Source of the DNA: Opitutales bacterium
GTDB lineage: Bacteria; Verrucomicrobiota; Verrucomicrobiia; Opitutales; Coraliomargaritaceae
Assembly (NCBI GenBank): GCA_018607135.1
Contig: JABBCA010000102.1
Coordinates: 6,742 to 70,741, forward strand
DNA: 64,000 bases
Direction: 5' to 3'
Position 1 is the stretch's first letter, and each line of letters begins with the position of its first letter. The notes beneath the pieces were generated by a model that had not been told where the DNA came from, did no database searches, and saw only the letters and a list, made by a program, of their open reading frames with translations. Of the stretch, positions 1-8,879 are shown piece after piece. The translations under genes were made by a program, and so were the position numbers.

Positions 1-21
1 AAGGCACAGAACAGAATTTGG

Positions 22-105
22 GAACATCGAACATTCAACGCCGAACGTCCAAAAAAGAAATAGGACTCTACCGATTCGATGTTCAAAGTTGGACGTTCGA
101 TGTTC
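22..105. repeat. Inverted intergenic repeat (GAACATCGAAC / GACGTTCGATGTTC family)
   Basis: Two arms at about 22-50 and 78-105 are imperfect reverse complements built from GAACATCGAAC and GACGTTCGATGTTC words. They lie just beyond the 3' end of the CreD-like gene. The same words recur at 22048-22075 inside the AddA-like gene, so this is a dispersed family. It resembles short intergenic repeats common in this phylum; that part is recollection, not something shown here. Confidence 0.6.
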
Positions 106-123
106 ACCAGCTCCTCTCTGCAC

Positions 124-152
124 TAATTGTTCTATCAACAATCATTCTGTCG
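124..152. repeat. GACAGAAT-family repeat at a gene end
   Basis: On the minus strand this reads GACAGAATGATTGTT followed by a degenerate second half. It supplies the last codons and the TGA stop of the CreD-like gene. Related copies lie at 8760-8819, 13374-13461, 18704-18732 and 19541-19567. Two of those also overlap stop codons. Confidence 0.6.
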
Positions 153-1389
153 AATCGATCACTCCCTCAGGCATCGGCGGAGGCGTATATTTAGCAGGTT
201 TGCTGGAGCCAAACACCTGCGACCAATTCATTTTGGCCGTCGCAGCCATCAGCACACCAAGAGTTGCGACTGCACCGACAGCTATGGTCAGCCCACTCAG
301 ACCATCGAAGAAGAAGCTGTAACTAAACAACACCATATAAATAAACTGTGCAGTCAAAGCGATGCGCGCAAGCTGACGCCCGCCAACAGCATTCAAATAC
401 CCTCCCACCAGAGCCAGTGAAACCGCGGCCGAAAGAACAAAGCACAAATGGATCGGCATGATATCCACAGTGTAAGCAAACAAGAGCTGAAACGCGAAAC
501 ACCCAGCAGCCAAAAAGAAATAATTCATTGGGTGCAGATTCATCCCTTTGACCGCACCAAAAATCAACAACACCGCAAAGAAGAACAACAACGACACGGG
601 CGCAAAGAAGCTGATACGACTCGCCACAGGACCAGGGTTCAAAACCTTCGGCATATCCATACCTATTGACTGCGCGCCGATCACATCGGGATAGTCCCAA
701 ACCAATGCCCAGCCTCCATCGTCTATCTCGCTTCGTCCCGTAGGAGACCCCGTTCCCGCAGGGAAATCAATCGATTCAAAGTCAGTCGACATCTGTAATT
801 TGAAATTTTGCACACGCTCCGCATCCCCCAAACTATAGTCCCATCGATTGAGCCCACGCGCATGATAACGCACCGTCAGCGGCACGGAACTCTTTGCAGG
901 AATCACCACCGCTTGGGTGATCGATCCCTCACGTAAGACGGGTTCATCCACACCAGAACCTTTTAACTCAAATATAAATTCATTATAACTCGCATGCGAG
1001 GACGGTAAACTAAACGACACAAATACGGTCTGCTCAATAGGCGTCACATTCGGTATTTCATAGCGTGCCTCGAATTGAGCTTGATACGTGCGATACCAAA
1101 ACAACCCTTTCCGCTTCGGTTCATACTGAAGGCTCACCCCGACATCACTTTGATTCGGATATACCACGCTACGCCCGGTCGCACTCGCAGGAGACTCATA
1201 CCACGCCACCGGATGCGACTGCTTCAGCTCGGGCCCCCAAGTATCGACCACAGCATGCGTCATCATCCCAGATCGATCCATAGAGCGATGCGTCAACGCA
1301 CCCCCTAGAATAAACCACGCAACTGCAGTGCAAATGAAGATAAAACCAATCGCGAGAATGGAACGGAAAGTAAGTTTATGAGAATGCAT
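142..1389 (-). CDS. CreD-like inner membrane protein
   Basis: The 415-residue protein starts with a membrane segment (about residues 10-32). A long non-cytoplasmic beta-rich domain follows, then about five closely spaced C-terminal helices from about residue 258. The C-terminal block, with its NLHPMNYFFLAAG segment and a final MNW, matches the CreD family of inner membrane proteins. E. coli CreD belongs to the CreBC regulon and affects envelope properties; its biochemical role is unknown. No CreBC two-component genes are nearby. The gene lies 76 bp downstream of a secreted-protein gene on the same strand, so the two probably form an operon. The stop codon lies inside a GACAGAAT-type repeat, so the last few residues may derive from the repeat. 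Confidence 0.7.
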   Translation of the reverse strand: MHSHKLTFRSILAIGFIFICTAVAWFILGGALTHRSMDRSGMMTHAVVDTWGPELKQSHPVAWYESPASATGRSVVYPNQSDVGVSLQYEPKRKGLFWYRTYQAQFEARYEIPNVTPIEQTVFVSFSLPSSHASYNEFIFELKGSGVDEPVLREGSITQAVVIPAKSSVPLTVRYHARGLNRWDYSLGDAERVQNFKLQMSTDFESIDFPAGTGSPTGRSEIDDGGWALVWDYPDVIGAQSIGMDMPKVLNPGPVASRISFFAPVSLLFFFAVLLIFGAVKGMNLHPMNYFFLAAGCFAFQLLFAYTVDIMPIHLCFVLSAAVSLALVGGYLNAVGGRQLARIALTAQFIYMVLFSYSFFFDGLSGLTIAVGAVATLGVLMAATAKMNWSQVFGSSKPAKYTPPPMPEGVIDSTE

Positions 1390-1465
1390 GGTTTAAAAAA
1401 GAGTTAGAATTTAGGACGTAGAAGTTCGTTTAGGTCGTGTTTGTGGGTCTCAAATGGCATGAGAA

Positions 1466-3130
1466 TCATTGATTAAGATCCTTTCGCGTGTAATAGAGCC
1501 GGACATGGGGGGATTCATCGTCGCAGATTTGCTTACTCAAACGCACCAGCCCTCCGCTTTCACCACTGCCATCGATGCCAACATTCCCTTCAATCGCAGT
1601 GGCTTGATACACTTTAGGCAATTGAACCAGCCACTTCACTTCATTGATAAAGAGAGGCGTTCGAGGAAGTTCTAGCATGGCAGCACCCTCTACCGGTTCC
1701 ATCGCGGCCCCCTTGGCAGTAAACACATAATGGATACGAGTCTTCCCTTGAATATTTTGCGGCAATACCACCGATAAGACTCCTTCCGCCGAGAGCAATG
1801 GCTCAACCGACCGTCCTTCTACATCGCAAGTGAGCAACTTGCTCGAGCCAGGCAGAGTGAATTCGTAGCGCGTTGAAGCCACATGATCCACGGCCACCTC
1901 GGCGCGATGCAACACACCACCCTCGACCACCAAGTCCGTGTAATACGTTGCCTGCGAAATGGTCGCGTCTGCGGTCTTCAATCGCGGCAGGGCCTTAGCC
2001 ACAATCTGCAAACCCTCACGATTCGTATCTAAATATCGATACAACTCGCGCGCGCCAGAAGTTGTAGCCACCCAAGATGGAGGTCGATTCGCTTCAAGCC
2101 ACGCAGCGCCCTTCGGCACAATCGAAAACCCATCAAAGGGCATCACATAATAAGTAGAATTCCAGCCCACAACCGAATCGACCAACACACGCGGCACCTC
2201 TAGAGCGGATTCCACGTCTAACATGGGTATGGCATAGACTACAACAAGTTCTCGATGCAACGCCGCGTCATCTTTCCACTCTGCAATCACCTTCAGCCCC
2301 GACTCAGACATTTCAATACGATAGGGCTGCGCTAAATCAGCACTTTCCAACGACCGCAAATCAACCGCTGGAGGCATTTGCAATACCGCTTGCGTCGTCC
2401 GCCCGTTATCCGTCGCCGACAGTCGAATTCGACTCTCCAGTAACAATTGCCCCAGCTCGGAGCGAACCAGTGAAACCGAGTCCCCCCGCCAACGAGTCGG
2501 AAGCAAAGCTTGAGGCTGGTAGTGCTGCACGACCACCCTTCCACCCGAAGATGGTAAACCAATCGACTCATCATAACGACCCGATAGCTCCGAACCATTA
2601 ACCAATAAAGAACCAGGTTCATAAGGATGCTGCACAGTCAACACACTCCTTGTAGCGGGAATCGCCTCGAAATCGACCAGCGTGCGCACCCCCTCTTGCG
2701 TCCCCAGCACATTCATATTCGCGTGAATACGCAGTGACAATGACGTATCGGGCTCAAACAGCGCACACAAATACCCGCCCTTCGTCAGCAATTTAGCATT
2801 CTCAGGTTCAACATGTAGAACCACAAAATCGTCACTCAACAAAGGGATCGTTTGCCATTCTTCCGACAAGTTCGTCACTGAAAATTCAGCCATCAATTGC
2901 GGCCTACCCGCAGGCAAACAATCCAACAAATACTTCGCCGAATCCACGATCACATTTATAGGAGGCTTCGCAGGCTCCTCAGCCAGACTGCGCTCCACTT
3001 CACTGACACGCTCCAACAAACTCGCCAATTCCGCATACGGCATCGTCACCGACGCCTTTTCCAGTTCAGAGTCCGCCCAAAGTGCGCCCGCCAAAGCTCC
3101 ACAAATTATGTAGGTAAGTATTTTCTTCAT
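1466..3130 (-). CDS. Secreted beta-rich protein of unknown function, upstream of the CreD-like gene
   Basis: A 554-residue protein with a clear signal peptide (MKKILTYIICGALAGALWA, residues 1-19). The mature part shows no motif I recognise. It is rich in short hydrophobic/polar alternations suggesting beta structure, and has only a few cysteines, near residues 68, 103, 445 and 538. There is no transmembrane segment apart from the leader, so it is probably periplasmic. It precedes the CreD-like gene on the same strand and diverges from the TPM gene across a 142-bp AT-rich spacer. A role as periplasmic partner of the CreD-like protein is a guess from gene order only. Confidence 0.65.
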   Translation of the reverse strand: MKKILTYIICGALAGALWADSELEKASVTMPYAELASLLERVSEVERSLAEEPAKPPINVIVDSAKYLLDCLPAGRPQLMAEFSVTNLSEEWQTIPLLSDDFVVLHVEPENAKLLTKGGYLCALFEPDTSLSLRIHANMNVLGTQEGVRTLVDFEAIPATRSVLTVQHPYEPGSLLVNGSELSGRYDESIGLPSSGGRVVVQHYQPQALLPTRWRGDSVSLVRSELGQLLLESRIRLSATDNGRTTQAVLQMPPAVDLRSLESADLAQPYRIEMSESGLKVIAEWKDDAALHRELVVVYAIPMLDVESALEVPRVLVDSVVGWNSTYYVMPFDGFSIVPKGAAWLEANRPPSWVATTSGARELYRYLDTNREGLQIVAKALPRLKTADATISQATYYTDLVVEGGVLHRAEVAVDHVASTRYEFTLPGSSKLLTCDVEGRSVEPLLSAEGVLSVVLPQNIQGKTRIHYVFTAKGAAMEPVEGAAMLELPRTPLFINEVKWLVQLPKVYQATAIEGNVGIDGSGESGGLVRLSKQICDDESPHVRLYYTRKDLNQ

Positions 3131-3272
3131 CGAGAACCATAGTAAAGCCTCTCTTTGAAAACAGTATGAACTCAGTGTGAAATCGAGCAGAAAACCAACA
3201 AATAACTAATCTTAAATAGGTTAATTATTTATTTGCTAATGTCGATAACTTTGGGATACTCAGCGCTACTAT

Positions 3273-4097
3273 ATGTTACGTCACTTATTAATTTGTTCAT
3301 ACTGCCTAAGCACAGCGTTCTCAGCACAGCTACATGCTACTGGCGGAGATGAGTTGATTGCTCGATTAACGCCCAATGGCAGTATCACGGACTCCGCCAA
3401 TCTGCTCTCAACAACTAAAGAGCAGCAATTACGAGGAGTCCTCGACAAGCTCAATCAAGACACAGGCGCGGCGTTAGTGGTCGTCACCCTTCCTTCAATG
3501 GAAGGCGGCCAGATCGATGACTTCACCAACCGTCTCTTCGAGAAATGGGGCGTGGGTGAAGCCGATCAAGACAATGGTGTCATGCTATTGGTTGCCGTTA
3601 AAGAACGGAAGATGCGAATCGAAGTCGGCTACGGCTTGGAAGCGGTGATTCCAGATGGTTTAGCTGGGCAAATCCGTGACGACTATGTGCTCGCTAATTT
3701 CAAGAAACAGCAATTCGAACGAGGGGTCGAGTCTGGCGCACTCAAACTAGCTGAACTGATCGCAAATCACTATGGAGCAAAAGTTGCGACGAAAGCCCCA
3801 CCTGCGAAACGAAATAGGTCTAAACCTAGCGACAACAGCCTCTCTAACATTTTTTTCTTCTTATTCATTGCAGGATATGTCGTGTATCGAGTCATACGGA
3901 GTTGCAATGGGAGCGACGACGACCATTGGGGTGGAGGCAGTTACAGTGGCCGCCGCAGACGCTACCGTGGAGGCAGCGGTTGGTATATCGGCGGCCATGG
4001 GGGCGGCCGTTCGGGTGGCGGCTTCGGCGGCGGAGGCGGTTTTGGAGGCTTCGGTGGAGGAAGTAGCGGCGGCGGTGGCGCTTCCGGCGGTTGGTAA
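3273..4097 (+). CDS. TPM-domain protein (YgcG/TLP18.3 family), secreted, glycine-rich tail
   Basis: The 274-residue protein has a signal peptide (about 1-23), then a TPM domain (about 35-170) with the typical opening ITDSANLL and the segment EVGYGLEAVIPD. A single membrane helix follows at about 190-208, then a glycine/serine-rich tail that gives low-complexity shadow frames. TPM proteins are membrane-anchored with the domain outside; some have phosphatase-like activity and others act in photosystem or respiratory repair. A TPM protein beside LemA is a recurrent bacterial pairing and is seen here, with a nucleotidyltransferase gene between. Function in this organism is unknown. Confidence 0.85.
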   Translation: MLRHLLICSYCLSTAFSAQLHATGGDELIARLTPNGSITDSANLLSTTKEQQLRGVLDKLNQDTGAALVVVTLPSMEGGQIDDFTNRLFEKWGVGEADQDNGVMLLVAVKERKMRIEVGYGLEAVIPDGLAGQIRDDYVLANFKKQQFERGVESGALKLAELIANHYGAKVATKAPPAKRNRSKPSDNSLSNIFFFLFIAGYVVYRVIRSCNGSDDDHWGGGSYSGRRRRYRGGSGWYIGGHGGGRSGGGFGGGGGFGGFGGGSSGGGGASGGW

Positions 4098-4126
4098 CCA
4101 TGAACATTTAATCAAAGGAATTTATA

Positions 4127-4834
4127 ATGAGACCAGAAACATTTACAGAATCAGTTCAACAAGCACTGGGCGACAAACTACAAGCAGTCGTGCTCTACGG
4201 ATCATCCGCAGCAGGCGACTATATTGAAGGTCGCTCCGATTATAATGTGCTCCTACTCGCAAACGATTGGAGCGTGGCAACACTCAATGCAATGCGCAAT
4301 GTGACGGGAAAATGGCAAGAGGCTGGCAACCCTGCCCCACTTTGCTTCACACCGCAGCGGTTTAAAGATGCAGCAGATGTATTTCCCATGGAGATGCTCG
4401 ACATCATCGATGCGCATCGTGTCTTACTTGGCGACGACCCCGTGAGCGCGATCACAGTCGACCGCTCACACCTACGCCATCAGGTGGAATTTGAACTACG
4501 CTCAAAACTTTTGAAGCTACGTCAAAGCTACTTGCAGATGCGTAAACCCGAAAAGGCCCTACCGCAGCTACTGGTCGATTCGCTCAGCTCGCTTCAAGCC
4601 GTCAGCCGAGGTGCGCTTCGCCTCTTCAACGAGTCAGTGCCTTCCGACAAACTTGAGGCGACACGTGCTCTAAGTAAAGAGAGCGGCGTCAAGCTCGACA
4701 CCTTCGAAATCATTCACCAACTCAAACAAAATCCAGCACTTGCTAAAAAGCACAACTGCACGGAACTCTTTAGCAATTACCTCGAACAAATTGAATCACT
4801 CCTCGATCATGTCGATGCGGATACAAACGATTAA
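4127..4834 (+). CDS. Nucleotidyltransferase-fold protein
   Basis: A 235-residue cytoplasmic protein. Near residue 33 it carries LYGSSAAGDY followed by SDYNVLLL, matching the GSxxxGD and DxD-type pattern of the pol-beta nucleotidyltransferase fold (kanamycin nucleotidyltransferase/MNT-like). The expected second acidic residue appears as SDYN, so the metal site may be incomplete. The C-terminal half is helical and may be a HEPN-like or KNTase-C domain. It lies 29 bp after the TPM gene and 17 bp before lemA, so the three genes are probably cotranscribed. Substrate unknown. Confidence 0.7.
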   Translation: MRPETFTESVQQALGDKLQAVVLYGSSAAGDYIEGRSDYNVLLLANDWSVATLNAMRNVTGKWQEAGNPAPLCFTPQRFKDAADVFPMEMLDIIDAHRVLLGDDPVSAITVDRSHLRHQVEFELRSKLLKLRQSYLQMRKPEKALPQLLVDSLSSLQAVSRGALRLFNESVPSDKLEATRALSKESGVKLDTFEIIHQLKQNPALAKKHNCTELFSNYLEQIESLLDHVDADTND

Positions 4835-4851
4835 CCTTTAAGAAACAGATT

Positions 4852-5445
4852 ATGAAGGAAGAAAAAAACGGATGCCTCATGGGCGCACTCATTGGCGGCG
4901 GTGCCATACTCTTGATCGCGCTCATCGCTTTCTTTTGGATCAAAGGAATTTACAACAACATCATCTCCCAAGACGAAGCCGTCGATGCCAGTTGGGCACA
5001 AGTCGAGAATGTCCTACAGCGGCGTTACGATTTAATCCCAAACCTTGTGAACACCGTAAAGGGCTTTGCGAAACAGGAGCAGGGCGTCCTCACCGAAGTC
5101 ACAGCACTACGGAGCCAATGGGCCAATGCAGGCAGCGTTGCCGATAAAGCAGAAGCCTCTTCTGGCCTCGAACGTGCTCTCGGTAGACTCATGGTGATCT
5201 CTGAGAAATACCCAGACCTGAAATCAAACGTCAACTTCCTTCGCCTTCAAGACGAGCTCGCTGGCACTGAAAACCGAGTCTCCGTAGAGCGTCGCCGCTA
5301 CAATGTAGCCGTGCAGGCCTACAACACCACCATTCGCACCTTCCCAGCTGTTTTCATCGCCAACAACATGGGCATGGAGAAACGCGACGCCTACTTTGAA
5401 GCCGAGACTGAAGCCACCACCGCACCAGTAGTAGACTTCGAATAG
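4852..5445 (+). CDS. lemA: LemA family protein
   Basis: A 197-residue protein with an N-terminal membrane helix (about 10-31) and a helical LemA domain. The diagnostic stretch is DASWAQVENVLQRRYDLIPN, then VKGFAKQE, and later NFLRLQDELAGTENRV and RRRYN. LemA proteins are single-pass membrane proteins with a four-helix body. Their function is unclear, and they often sit with TPM-domain proteins as here. A perfect hairpin follows the stop codon and probably ends this transcript. Confidence 0.93.
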   Translation: MKEEKNGCLMGALIGGGAILLIALIAFFWIKGIYNNIISQDEAVDASWAQVENVLQRRYDLIPNLVNTVKGFAKQEQGVLTEVTALRSQWANAGSVADKAEASSGLERALGRLMVISEKYPDLKSNVNFLRLQDELAGTENRVSVERRRYNVAVQAYNTTIRTFPAVFIANNMGMEKRDAYFEAETEATTAPVVDFE

Positions 5446-5446
5446 C

Positions 5447-5473
5447 GCACACTGCTTGAAAAACGCAGTGTGC
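5447..5473 (+). terminator. Hairpin terminator after lemA
   Basis: Perfect 9-bp arms GCACACTGC and GCAGTGTGC enclose a 9-nt loop, 2 nt after the lemA stop. Only a weak T-rich stretch follows (AGTTTAT), so efficiency is uncertain. Confidence 0.6.
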
Positions 5474-5551
5474 AGTTTATAGCAAACGTCCATAAGGACA
5501 GATCAAACCTACTGCACGTTCGCTACACGTCATGCAAACGTTCCAGACGAC

Positions 5552-6049
5552 ATGATAGACCTAAGCAATGCTGAGATCGTCCTGATGATCGCCTGTGGGC
5601 TACTCATCGCGTCAGCTTGCGTGTATCTCTGGAAAGACCGAAGCGACGAAGACGAGTGGAAAGCATCGTCATTACGCCGACCTGCCGCACCTCCTCAGAC
5701 TACCAAGGGACCAGCCCCCAAGGCCGACACAACTAAAAACGATGCAACGAATCCTCTCCCAAGTCACTTCCAGAGATTCGTCGAGTATCCAGTATTCCTA
5801 GGCTACGGAGGCTTCGCGTTGGGCGCCCTCATTCCCATGCTCTTAATTCTCATCGTATGTGGTGATGCAATCGAAGACACACGCTACGAACTGATCGTGT
5901 TCTACGGCATCCTACTCCTGTGGAATATAAGCTTCACCCAGCTATTCAAATTCAGGCTCAAACTACCGATCTTCCCAATACCAATCATCTGGGCGCTGAT
6001 CCCACTGGCTGGCATCGGCATCTGGGATCTAGCTTTCGGCGTGTATTAA
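5552..6049 (+). CDS. Small four-helix membrane protein of unknown function
   Basis: The 165-residue protein has an N-terminal helix (about 8-26), a Pro/Lys/Thr-rich linker, and three further hydrophobic segments (about 74-97, 105-127, 134-160). I recognise no family. It sits on the same strand as lemA but after a probable terminator, with a 106-bp gap, so it may have its own promoter. Confidence 0.6.
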   Translation: MIDLSNAEIVLMIACGLLIASACVYLWKDRSDEDEWKASSLRRPAAPPQTTKGPAPKADTTKNDATNPLPSHFQRFVEYPVFLGYGGFALGALIPMLLILIVCGDAIEDTRYELIVFYGILLLWNISFTQLFKFRLKLPIFPIPIIWALIPLAGIGIWDLAFGVY

Positions 6050-6180
6050 AAACACCGAAAAGCGCTTTACTGAATTTCGAAGAATCACCCCAGTGGCGTC
6101 GTTGCTTGCAACGGCCCCCGAGCGAGCAGCACTTCCTCTCGAAAAGGCCTTCGCAAGCGAAGACACCACAAATGAATGAA

Positions 6181-6921
6181 CTACCGCAACTTCTCACCAA
6201 AAAAGCGCAACAACAGCGCCTGACAGTTTCGAGCGACCGCGGGATTATAGCGCGGTCCTTCATCGCGAAGAAACGCATGCGCTGCATTGAACTCATGCCA
6301 TTCGTAATCAGCACCAACCTCCTCAAGGCGTGCGGCAATCTTTTGACGCCCCTCAAGTGGAACATGCGGATCCTGCCGGCCCCACACAAACATGAAGGGT
6401 GTCGTCACACCTTCAAAACGAGCGAGCGTATCGTCCTGCTTGTCCGCACCCAGTGTCCCCGAGTGAATATCCGTCGGATAAAACGCACCGACTGCCGAGA
6501 CGGCAGGTTGAAAACCTGCTCTCACCGCTAGGTGACCACCGAGACACACTCCAAAGCTACCCACCTTACCCGTGCTACGCGGATGCGCCGCAAGATACTC
6601 AGAAAGCACCACCGAGTCCTCGTCAAAGGATTCAATCTCCTTGGTAAACTTCAACTCGTTACCACGCTCCGTGCCAGCCGCATCGTAGGCCAAAACCGAG
6701 CCAAGTTCCTCAAACTCATGATACACCTCAGGCACCGCGACCAAAAAGCCATTCCCTGCCAGCTCCGAAGCCATCCGACGAATCGGCCCTGTCATCTGAT
6801 AGATCTCCGAATAGAAAATCACCGAAGGATGCCTCCCCTCGCCCACTGGCACAAATAGATGCGTGCGCATCGGTCCGCGCGCAGTTGGAAGGTCCACAAA
6901 AGTATCTGGCTCTATGTTCAT
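6181..6921 (-). CDS. Dienelactone hydrolase family protein
   Basis: The 246-residue alpha/beta hydrolase has the nucleophile elbow GVCLGG with Cys126, Asp184 (GRQDPHVP) and His215 (AAHAF) forming a Cys-Asp-His triad. This is typical of dienelactone hydrolases rather than serine esterases. No signal peptide is visible, so it is cytoplasmic. The true substrate cannot be read from sequence; family members act on dienelactones or other small esters. It stands alone, converging on the gene to its left, with a repeat-rich intergenic region upstream. Confidence 0.88.
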   Translation of the reverse strand: MNIEPDTFVDLPTARGPMRTHLFVPVGEGRHPSVIFYSEIYQMTGPIRRMASELAGNGFLVAVPEVYHEFEELGSVLAYDAAGTERGNELKFTKEIESFDEDSVVLSEYLAAHPRSTGKVGSFGVCLGGHLAVRAGFQPAVSAVGAFYPTDIHSGTLGADKQDDTLARFEGVTTPFMFVWGRQDPHVPLEGRQKIAARLEEVGADYEWHEFNAAHAFLRDEGPRYNPAVARNCQALLLRFFGEKLR

Positions 6922-7347
6922 ACAAGCAGTGCATTCGATCCGAAGCGAATTGTAGAGTCTTAATCCTACGCTTAATCATAATCTTAATCCTCCACGCTCA
7001 TGGCGAACAGTGAATCTTTCGGGAGCGTCTGGCTCTCGAGAAACACAAATCGAAAGTGTAAATTAATCGGACGTAATGTCAGGACGGAGCCCGACGCCCC
7101 CAAGGATACATTTTAACATGATACACTTCCCGACCCTCCAATGTTATAAATCTGCGCCTATCTGCGTAATCAGTGATTCTAAAACACGCCTGATCGGATT
7201 AACGTTAATTCACGTAAATTAACGGTTCAAACAGCGTTCGTCGTGCGACCACACGGGAAGATTAGGATTAAGAATAAGATTACGAGTAAGACCGATACAT
7301 GAGCTTTAACACTTGTCACAAGGAATGAACCCACGAAGCGTATACAG
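6922..7347. other. Repeat-rich intergenic region
   Basis: No gene is evident in these 426 bp. The left edge has a run of CTTAATC/TCTTAATCC words (about 6959-6991). The right edge has the opposite orientation, GATTAGGATTAAG (about 7260-7272), so the ends are loosely inverted. Between them lie a block with TATCTGCGTAATCAG and another with TTAACGTTAATTCACG. Both look like dispersed intergenic repeats. Divergent promoters for the flanking genes must lie here, but I cannot place them with confidence. Confidence 0.4.
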
Positions 7348-8031
7348 ATGTCCGAAGACTTAGAGAATCTTGATTTATTGACCCACGAAGAAGCCCGCGT
7401 GCTTGGATGCTTACTAGAAAAAGCAGCAACCACTCCGGACATATACCCGCTTACGCTCAACAGCTTAATCACTGCGTGTAATCAAAAGACCAATCGGCAG
7501 CCAGTGGTCGACTACGACGAAGAAACCATCGCTGAAGCGATCGAAGGCTTGCGCGCGAAGCAACTCGCCTTTCGAATCGACGGTGCAGGTTCACGAGTGC
7601 CTAAATTTCGACACAATATTGATGAAAAGTTAGGCTTGGTTAAAGCAGGGAAAGCACTGCTCACAGTTCTCCTCTTGCGTGGCCCCCAAACGCTTGGCGA
7701 ACTCCGTGCACGCACAGAACGCATGCATAGCTTCCTCGACACCGAAGCAGTCGAACAAGAACTCCGTGAATTAATTGAAGAAATCGACCCACCACTTTGG
7801 CGCAAACTCCCACAAGCTCCTGGCCAGAAAGAAGCCCGCTATCAACACCTGCTCTGCGGCGAAGTTGACGGCGAAGTCCAACAAGTAGAACTCCCATCAG
7901 GATCTGCGATGACCGCAGTTCAAAACCGAAACGCACGTATCGATGCACTCGAAAGCAAAGTCCGCAACTTAGAAACTGAACTTTCAGAATTCAAAGCTGC
8001 GTTTGAACAATTCAAGCAACAGTTCGACTAA
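7348..8031 (+). CDS. YceH family protein (DUF480/UPF0502)
   Basis: The 227-residue protein matches YceH, with the opening [20 protein letters not shown] and then [14 protein letters not shown]. The family has two winged-helix domains (about 8-90 and 95-165). Its C-terminus (about 190-227) is a short coiled coil. The molecular role of YceH is not established; DNA binding is suggested by the fold. It is followed 21 bp later by a DUF2293 gene, suggesting one transcript. Confidence 0.9.
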   Translation: MSEDLENLDLLTHEEARVLGCLLEKAATTPDIYPLTLNSLITACNQKTNRQPVVDYDEETIAEAIEGLRAKQLAFRIDGAGSRVPKFRHNIDEKLGLVKAGKALLTVLLLRGPQTLGELRARTERMHSFLDTEAVEQELRELIEEIDPPLWRKLPQAPGQKEARYQHLLCGEVDGEVQQVELPSGSAMTAVQNRNARIDALESKVRNLETELSEFKAAFEQFKQQFD

Positions 8032-8052
8032 ACCTCGCGATCCTCTGAGCCG

Positions 8053-8724
8053 ATGCACGAAAGCCTGACCGTTCGGCCCTCGACCAAACCACGTCATGTA
8101 GTCACTCAACAAGGTGAACTACTGGCGGTGCCAGACGACTGGGACCGACTCCTCCCAGGTGACGCCGCATTGAGTCGACGCATCAAAGCCGACGGACCTG
8201 ATTGGACCGTAAAAGAGAAGAAAGGCCGAAAGGAATTTTCACGCGGGATCTGGGCGCCAGCCGACCGGATCGCTGCGCTGCAACTAGCTCGTAATCTTGA
8301 AAAGCAAGACCCAGCTTATCAAAAACAATTAGATGCGGGTCGTGCGCGACGTGCAAAAGCTGAACTGAGCTATGTGGAAGATTTCACCGAGGCCTTACGG
8401 AGCCATTTAAACTTCCATCCACGCTACCACTTACTCGCAAATCGCTTAGCAGGATTGATCTCCGCGCATGCCACCCCAGTAGGCAGTGGCACTGTCGCCC
8501 GCACCAAGCGTATCCCGATCGAGCAACGCGCAGAGGCGGCGACCATCGCATGGCTACGTCACCAAACAACCGCCTACGACCACATGCACATTCCGACGGT
8601 CAAAGGCGCTCGGCGTGAGACTCGCCGCTTACTGGCCAAAGAATCGAAGCGCTTACTCGACAGCTATCGCAATGGCACTCGGATTGATGTGGAGAATTGC
8701 CCGCTGCAAAAAGCGATTCGTTGA
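8053..8724 (+). CDS. DUF2293 domain protein
   Basis: A 223-residue basic cytoplasmic protein. The C-terminal half carries the DUF2293 signature: VGSGTVARTKRIPIEQRAE, then WLRHQTTAYD, and further on RRETRRLLAKESKRLL. The function of the family is unknown. The high content of Arg and Lys would fit nucleic acid binding, which is inference. Confidence 0.8.
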   Translation: MHESLTVRPSTKPRHVVTQQGELLAVPDDWDRLLPGDAALSRRIKADGPDWTVKEKKGRKEFSRGIWAPADRIAALQLARNLEKQDPAYQKQLDAGRARRAKAELSYVEDFTEALRSHLNFHPRYHLLANRLAGLISAHATPVGSGTVARTKRIPIEQRAEAATIAWLRHQTTAYDHMHIPTVKGARRETRRLLAKESKRLLDSYRNGTRIDVENCPLQKAIR

Positions 8725-8759
8725 ACCCATCATTCCGTATTTTAGGTAAATGATTTATT

Positions 8760-8819
8760 GGCAGAATAATGACTACTCATACGCAATAATCAATTTCCAC
8801 TCTCCAAAATGATTCTGCC
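8760..8819. repeat. Degenerate GACAGAAT-type inverted repeat
   Basis: GGCAGAATAATGA at 8760-8772 and AATGATTCTGCC at 8808-8819 face each other across about 35 bp. This is the same layout as the better-preserved copy at 13374-13461. It lies between two convergent genes. Confidence 0.5.
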
Positions 8820-8879
8820 TTTTCCCAAAAGCATCAGCGACCCGCAAGAGAGTGTTGTTATTGAGAAGTCGTGTCCCTC

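Noticed and set aside
3772-4227. Alanine/glycine-rich frames on both strands at the TPM gene's end
   Set aside because: These are shadow frames of the low-complexity glycine-rich tail.
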